Source of the DNA: an uncultured Clostridia bacterium
GTDB lineage: Bacteria > Bacillota > Clostridia > Oscillospirales > Ruminococcaceae
DNA length: 12,992 bases
Direction of reading: 5' to 3'
Assembly (NCBI GenBank): GCA_947628385.1
Contig: CANQZS010000024.1
Coordinates: forward strand, 1-12,992
Made by a program: the position numbers and the translations under genes. How positions within the stretch are numbered: position 1 is the first letter of the stretch; each line of letters starts with the position of its first letter. The notes under the pieces were generated by a model. It did not search any database. It saw nothing but the letters and a program-made list of their open reading frames with translations, and was not told the origin of the DNA. Positions 12,681 through 12,992 of the stretch are shown here, piece by piece.

Positions 12681-12709
12681 ATTATACCATCATTCATTAT
12701 AAATTGCAA
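12681..12709 (-). promoter_or_regulatory. Promoter of the dinJ-yafQ operon
   Basis: Read on the minus strand: TTGCAA (12704-12709), 17 bases, TATAAT (12681-12686), with TGG making an extended -10. A second TATAAT inside the spacer gives a direct repeat, possibly part of the antitoxin operator. Confidence 0.8.
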
Positions 12710-12710
12710 T

Positions 12711-12803
12711 AAAAAATAACCGCCCATCCTCTAAAAGTGCGGTTATTTTCTTAATAATCCATAAAGGGGGAAGCCGTCCGAAACGGCATATCTCTTTATA
12801 TGC
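12711..12803 (-). ncRNA. Candidate RNA antitoxin: about 90-nt structured RNA with C-rich anti-SD linker
   Basis: On the minus strand the promoter at 12808-12836 would start transcription near 12801-12803. The RNA folds as: 5' hairpin GCAUAU/AUAUGC (12803-12786, dependent on the exact start), hairpin GCCGU-UUCGG-ACGGC (12787-12773), a single-stranded linker 12772-12750 that includes UCCCCCUUU, and a terminator with 11-bp perfect arms (12739-12749 with 12713-12723) ending in six U. No open frame with a ribosome binding site is present. The UCCCCCUUU is the exact complement of AAAGGGGGA (12941-12949), the ribosome binding site of the small gene starting at 12960. This suggests an sRNA that blocks translation of that gene. 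Structure and promoter are read directly; the regulatory role is inference. Confidence 0.7.
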
Positions 12804-12807
12804 TCAT

Positions 12808-12836
12808 ATTATACCACGTCTCGGCCGCATTGTCAA
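12808..12836 (-). promoter_or_regulatory. Consensus promoter of the minus-strand small RNA
   Basis: Read on the minus strand: TTGACA (12831-12836), 17 bases, TATAAT (12808-12813), with TGG before the -10. Both hexamers are perfect. It is divergent from the promoter at 12856-12884, with 19 bases between the two -35 boxes. Confidence 0.9.
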
Positions 12837-12855
12837 GAGTTTTTGCAGAAAAATA

Positions 12856-12884
12856 TTGACACATTCGACAAAATGTGCTAAAAT
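12856..12884 (+). promoter_or_regulatory. Promoter of the small membrane/toxin-like gene
   Basis: TTGACA (12856-12861), 17 bases, TAAAAT (12879-12884). The predicted start near 12891 leaves a leader of about 70 nt before the ATG at 12960. Confidence 0.88.
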
Positions 12885-12898
12885 AATTGCAAGGAATA

Positions 12899-12949
12899 CA
12901 CCAAACGGTGGACGGTTGCTCTCCTTTCTATTTCACAAGGAAAGGGGGA
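12899..12949 (+). promoter_or_regulatory. Structured leader that sequesters the Shine-Dalgarno
   Basis: A small CACC-AAAC-GGTG hairpin (12899-12910) is followed by CTCCTTTC (12921-12928) pairing with GAAAGGGG (12940-12947), eight pairs with one G-U and an 11-nt loop. The second hairpin buries most of the AAAGGGGGA ribosome binding site. Such self-occlusion is typical of type I toxin mRNAs. Confidence 0.65.
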
Positions 12950-12959
12950 TGATAAGTTT

Positions 12960-12992
12960 ATGACTCTTACAGAAGTAATTTTACTTATTGAC
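12960..12992 (+). CDS. Start of a small, probably membrane or holin-like toxin protein (partial, 3' end outside window)
   Basis: ATG 12960 begins M-T-L-T-E-V-I-L-L-I-D and runs off the window. AAAGGGGGATGAT at 12941-12953 serves as the ribosome binding site; an ATG at 12949 opens a frame that stops after four codons. An M-T-[LF]-x-E-x-x-x-L-I start leading into a hydrophobic helix is common in the short holin-like/TxpA-like toxins of Firmicutes. With 11 residues the family cannot be proven. The leader structure and the divergent RNA complementary to its ribosome binding site point to a type I toxin. Confidence 0.55.
   Translation, partial: MTLTEVILLID

Noticed and set aside
12659..12727. N-terminal extension of the DinJ antitoxin
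   Set aside because: The extension would read through the operon's own -10 and ribosome binding site; the family starts at the ribbon-helix-helix.
12781..12908. Second pairing site (CCGUUU with AAACGG) between the small RNA and the toxin-like mRNA
   Set aside because: The order of the two complementary blocks is swapped, so they cannot form one continuous duplex; a 6-nt match alone is close to chance.

Overview
The window looks like chromosomal DNA of an anaerobic, probably flagellated member of the Clostridia, most likely a Ruminococcus-like Oscillospiraceae. This is inferred from protein style, strong AGGAGG ribosome binding sites, TTGACA/TATAAT promoters with many TGG-extended -10 boxes, and the mix of flagellin, YaaL/BofA, RecG and EndoA-like genes. 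No tRNA, rRNA or CRISPR array was seen.

Layout. Positions 1-285 hold the C-terminal tail of an Rpn/PD-(D/E)XK transposase-like protein with an 8-residue repeat, followed by a bidirectional terminator. A 604-residue flagellin gene (380-2194, minus) follows; its leader carries two hairpins with GGA in the loop, one of them enclosing the Shine-Dalgarno, which is the architecture of CsrA control of flagellin. After about 665 bases of AT-rich DNA comes a secreted protein with cell-wall-binding-like repeats (2861-3643), convergent with a YfcE-type metallophosphoesterase (3764-4246, minus). A run of five small genes (4408-6096) ends in the yaaL-bofA pair known from sporulating Firmicutes. recG (6192-8237) follows from its own near-consensus promoter.

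The gap 8238-8894 is not empty. It holds a recG terminator, an island of about eight short palindromes packed back to back (8302-8550), and a free-standing promoter-hairpin-terminator unit that looks like a small RNA gene (8638-8791). Then come an ECF-like sigma factor (8895-9434) and a membrane-anchored beta-propeller protein (9454-11514), the probable sigma/anti-sigma or sensor pair.

The right end is a toxin-antitoxin cluster. It has an orphan MazF/EndoA-type toxin (11587-11931, minus), a DinJ-YafQ type II pair (12105-12658, minus), and at 12711-12992 two divergent perfect-spacing promoters. One drives a roughly 90-nt structured RNA on the minus strand. The other drives a leader and the start of a small protein (MTLTEVILLID...) running off the window. 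The minus-strand RNA has a C-rich linker complementary over 9 nt to the Shine-Dalgarno of the plus-strand gene, and that Shine-Dalgarno is also folded into a leader hairpin. This is the most interesting element of the window: a candidate divergent type I toxin-antitoxin locus.

A window-wide theme is short perfect palindromes with 3-4 nt loops and unrelated arm sequences, found between genes, at a stop codon and even between a ribosome binding site and its start codon.
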